Origin: Symsagittifera roscoffensis
Lineage: Eukaryota; Xenacoelomorpha; Acoela; Convolutidae
DNA length: 22,798 nt
Direction: 5' to 3'
Assembly: GCF_963678635.1 (NCBI RefSeq)
Contig: NW_026970970.1
Span: 60,001 to 82,798, forward strand
Position 1 is the first letter of the stretch; each line of letters begins with the position of its first letter. A program made the position numbers and the translations under genes. Positions 20,268 through 22,798 of this stretch are shown in pieces. The notes under the pieces are model-generated. The model was not told the origin of the DNA. It ran no database searches and was given only the letters and a program-made list of their open reading frames with translations.

Positions 20268-20455
20268 GGTAGCCAAATGTCTCGTCATTGTTGACGCCAA
20301 AATCAGGTAGCCAAATGCCTCGTCATTTTTGACGCCAAAAGCAGGTAGCCAAATGCCTCGTCATTTTTGACGCCAAAAGCAGGTAGCCAAATGCCTCGTC
20401 ATTGTTGACGCCAAAAGCAGGTAGCCAAATGCCTCGTCATTGTTGACGCCAAAAG
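20268..20455 (+). repeat. Five tandem 38-bp copies of a 28S rRNA segment (R2 target region)
   Basis: Units start at 20268, 20306, 20344, 20382 and 20420. Each reads GGTAGCCAAATGCCTCGTCA (TGT for TGC in the first), then a short loop and TGACGCC. This is the very conserved 28S domain IV stretch that includes helix 71, here CGTCA - TTGT or TTTT - TGACG. The same stretch is the insertion target of R2-type non-LTR retrotransposons in animals. The rest of domain IV is absent and no reverse transcriptase is present. The units are fragments and cannot form a normal 28S by themselves. Confidence 0.9.
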
Positions 20456-20458
20456 GAA

Positions 20459-20637
20459 GTCGCTCAAACTTGGGTATTCTGTTGATCAAAAAGCTGTTTA
20501 GATGGTAGCTTAGGAGTAACTTCTCCTAGATAAGCTTGTTTGTTGGTCGTTTAAACAGTGTACGATTTTCAGTTTGCTTTCGTTAGAGAAAGACTGAGGA
20601 AAGCGAAGGCCCGAATGCTTAAGAACAGGGTGATCTA
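20459..20637 (+). repeat. Spacer unit U, first and most diverged copy
   Basis: Begins GTCGCTCAAACTTGGGTATT and ends at GAACAGGGTGATCTA. It shares its start, the GTTTAAACAGTGT word and the GACTGAGGAAAGCGAAGGCC tail with later U units. The middle differs and contains TAGGAG - TAACTT - CTCCTA. I do not recognise it as any part of rRNA. Confidence 0.8.
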
Positions 20638-20871
20638 TGCTTGGGTAATCACACTTAGTACGAGAGGAACAGTGTGTTCAGTTCCCTGGTTTCAAGCGTC
20701 TGCCTGAGAAGGCGGATGCGAAGCTACAATTGATGACCTAAAGCGTAGATTGAATTGCTCTATCTGCATCATGAAAATTGCCTTTAATGGTTTAAATTGG
20801 CAGTATCAAGTATATTGATGCTGTTGACCCCGATGTCAGATAGGAATGCAATCCCCCATTGATGATGGGAG
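20638..20871 (+). rRNA. 28S rRNA 3'-terminal fragment, copy 1 (partial)
   Basis: This is the 28S domain VI end. It includes the sarcin-ricin loop core AGTACGAGAGGAAC at 20657-20670, the site where elongation factors bind. A CACACT/AGTGTG stem flanks it. It continues through CCTGAGAAGGCGGATGCGAAGCTACAA (split as CCTGAGAAGGCGG, ATGCGAAGCTACAA), which matches the 28S helix 97 region. A near-terminal hairpin of nine pairs with one mismatch (ATCCCCCAT, loop, ATGGGAGGT) precedes the end. The exact 3' end is uncertain. The 28S sequence that should come before the loop is replaced by unit U, so this is a fragment: a pseudogene piece, or a separately encoded piece if the 28S is split. Confidence 0.88.
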
Positions 20872-21044
20872 GTCGCTCGAACTTGGGTATTCTGTTGATC
20901 AAAGAGCTGTTTAGATGTAGTACCGGTGTGATACATGTGATTGCATTGAGAGAGCGTTTAAACAGTGTTCGATCTTCAGTTTGCCTTCGTAAGAGTAAGA
21001 CTGAGAAAAGCGAGGGCCCAAACGCTCAAAAACAGGGTGATCTA
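20872..21044 (+). repeat. Spacer unit U, second copy
   Basis: Begins GTCGCTCGAACTTGGG directly after the 28S fragment and leads into the second fragment. The U plus 28S module repeats at 413 and then 404 bp. Confidence 0.85.
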
Positions 21045-21275
21045 TGCTTGGGTAACACTTAGTACGAGAGGAACAGTGTGTTCAGTTCCCTGGTTTCAAG
21101 CGTCTGCCTGAGAAGGCGGATGCGAAGCTACAATTGATGACCTAAAGCGTAGATTGAATTGCTCTATCTGCATCATGAAAATTGCCTTTAATGGTTTAAA
21201 TTGGCAGTATCAAGTATATTGATGCTGTTGACCCCGATGTCAGATAGGAATGCAATCCCCCATTGATGATGGGAG
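21045..21275 (+). rRNA. 28S rRNA 3'-terminal fragment, copy 2 (partial)
   Basis: Identical to copy 1 through most of its length, with the sarcin-ricin core at 21061-21074. It lacks four bases (TCAC) just before the loop, which shortens the flanking stem to ACACT/AGTGT but keeps it paired. Same limits as copy 1. Confidence 0.86.
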
Positions 21276-22798
21276 GTCACTCAAACTTGGGTATTCTGTT
21301 GATCAAAGAGCTGTTCAGATGTAGTACCGGTGTGATACATGTGATTGCATTGAGAGCGCGTTTAAACAGTGTTCGATCTTCAGTTTGCCGTTGTAAGAGA
21401 AAGACTGAGGAAAGCGAAGGCCCAAATGCTTAAGAACAGGGTGGTCCAGACAGCTCAAAGTCCGACTGCGGTTGGCTTTGTTCTAATCGAGTGAACACTT
21501 ACTTTTGGAGAAATCCGATCGTAGGAGTGATCAGTCTTCGGATTGATCCGGTTCTTTTACTGGTGTATCTGTCAGATCCTTAGGGACTGGATAGAACACT
21601 TAAGCAAGTCGCTCGAACTTGGGTATTCTGTTGATCAAAGAGCTGTTCAGATGTAGTACCGGTGTGATACATGTGATTGCATTGAGAGCGCGTTTAAACA
21701 GTGTTCGATCTTCAGTTTGCCGTTGTAAGAGAAAGACTGAGGAAAGCGAAGGCCCAAATGCTTAAGAACAGGGTGGTCCAGACAGCTCAAAGTCCGACTG
21801 CGGTTGGCTTTGTTCTAATCGAGTGAACACTTACTTTTGGAGAAATCCGATCGTAGGAGTGATCAGTCTTCGGATTGATCCGGTTCTTTTACTGGTGTAT
21901 CTGTCAGATCCTTAGGGACTGGATAGAACACTTAAGCAAGTCGCTCGAACTTGGGTATTCTGTTGATCAAAGAGCTGTTCAGATGTAGTACCGGTGTGAT
22001 ACATGTGATTGCATTGAGAGCGCGTTTAAACAGTGTTCGATCTTCAGTTTGCCGTTGTAAGAGAAAGACTGAGGAAAGCGAAGGCCCAAATGCTTAAGAA
22101 CAGGGTGGTCCAGACAGCTCAAAGTCCGACTGCGGTTGGCTTTGTTCTAATCGAGTGAACACTTACTTTTGGAGAAATCCGATCGTAGGAGTGATCAGTC
22201 TTCGGATTGATCCGGTTCTTTTACTGGTGTATCTGTCAGATCCTTAGGGACTGGATAGAACACTTAAGCAAGTCGCTCGAACTTGGGTATTCTGTTGATC
22301 AAAGAGCTGTTCAGATGTAGTACCGGTGTGATACATGTGATTGCATTGAGAGCGCGTTTAAACAGTGTTCGATCTTCAGTTTGCCGTTGTAAGAGAAAGA
22401 CTGAGGAAAGCGAAGGCCCAAATGCTTAAGAACAGGGTGGTCCAGACAGCTCAAAGTCCGACTGCGGTTGGCTTTGTTCTAATCGAGTGAACACTTACTT
22501 TTGGAGAAATCCGATCGTAGGAGTGATCAGTCTTCGGATTGATCCGGTTCTTTTACTGGTGTATCTGTCAGATCCTTAGGGACTGGATAGAACACTTAAG
22601 CAAGTCGCTCGAACTTGGGTATTCTGTTGATCAAAGAGCTGTTCAGATGTAGTACCGGTGTGATACATGTGATTGCATTGAGAGCGCGTTTAAACAGTGT
22701 TCGATCTTCAGTTTGCCGTTGTAAGAGAAAGACTGAGGAAAGCGAAGGCCCAAATGCTTAAGAACAGGGTGGTCCAGACAGCTCAAAGTCCGACTGCG
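21276..22798 (+). repeat. 332-bp U-V tandem array, four units plus a partial one
   Basis: Units start at 21276, 21608, 21940, 22272 and 22604 (cut by the window end). Each has unit U joined at GAACAGGGTGGTCC to a module V of about 165 bp in place of the 28S fragment. V has a 7-bp inverted repeat AATCCGA/TCGGATT enclosing GATC words and an overlapping CGGAT-TG-ATCCG. Units look identical except for two bases at the start of the first (GTCACTCAAAC for GTCGCTCGAAC). V is not recognised. In position it resembles an intergenic spacer array downstream of 28S. Confidence 0.93.

Noticed and set aside
20268-20455. An R2 retrotransposon
   Set aside because: Only its 28S target segment is repeated; no reverse transcriptase, endonuclease or zinc-finger coding sequence is present in the window.
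20859-21062. Plus-strand 67-codon frame
   Set aside because: It spans the end of a 28S fragment and spacer unit U, which are not coding.

Overview
This is eukaryotic nuclear ribosomal DNA (rDNA). A near-complete small-subunit (18S) rRNA gene sits at about 17721-19537 on the + strand. It is embedded in long spacers made almost wholly of tandem repeats. The 18S has the eukaryotic 5' and 3' ends, expansion regions and metazoan-type motifs, so the source is most likely an animal. Its divergence at normally invariant positions suggests a fast-evolving lineage, possibly a nematode or similar small invertebrate, but I cannot name it. I find no credible protein-coding gene; all short open frames fall inside repeats, rRNA or AT-rich spacer.

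Layout. 1-6874: about 41 copies of a 168-bp satellite (sat1). 6875-7135: spacer with a recurring hairpin module and decayed sat1 sequence. 7136-7523: unique spacer with a 34-T run. 7524-15908: about 23 copies of a 368-bp satellite (sat2). 15909-16640: decayed sat2-like and AT-rich spacer. 16641-17720: upstream spacer/5' external transcribed spacer, including two 357-bp direct repeats. 17721-19537: 18S rRNA. 19538-20267: spacer with three 100-bp repeats and a single sat1 monomer. 20268-20455: five 38-bp copies of a 28S rRNA segment that contains the R2 retrotransposon target. 20459-21275: two copies of a 28S 3'-end fragment (sarcin-ricin loop onward), each preceded by a spacer unit called U here. 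21276-22798: U joined to a different module V, in a 332-bp tandem array running off the window.

The usual order 18S - ITS1 - 5.8S - ITS2 - 28S is not present: no 5.8S and no 28S body follow the 18S. Instead the 18S is followed by spacer repeats and fragments of 28S. Either this is a rearranged rDNA unit, or the 28S is encoded elsewhere or in pieces, or the assembly joined different rDNA units.

The most interesting signal is in sat1. Each 168-bp unit is an old dimer, and both halves form the same 11-bp hairpin although only about 65% identical. The pairing survives in array variants, in the lone monomer after the 18S, and in a decayed relative at 7034-7072, partly by compensatory changes. This looks like selection on a + strand RNA made from the spacer. 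A second hairpin module recurs nine times on both sides of the 18S.
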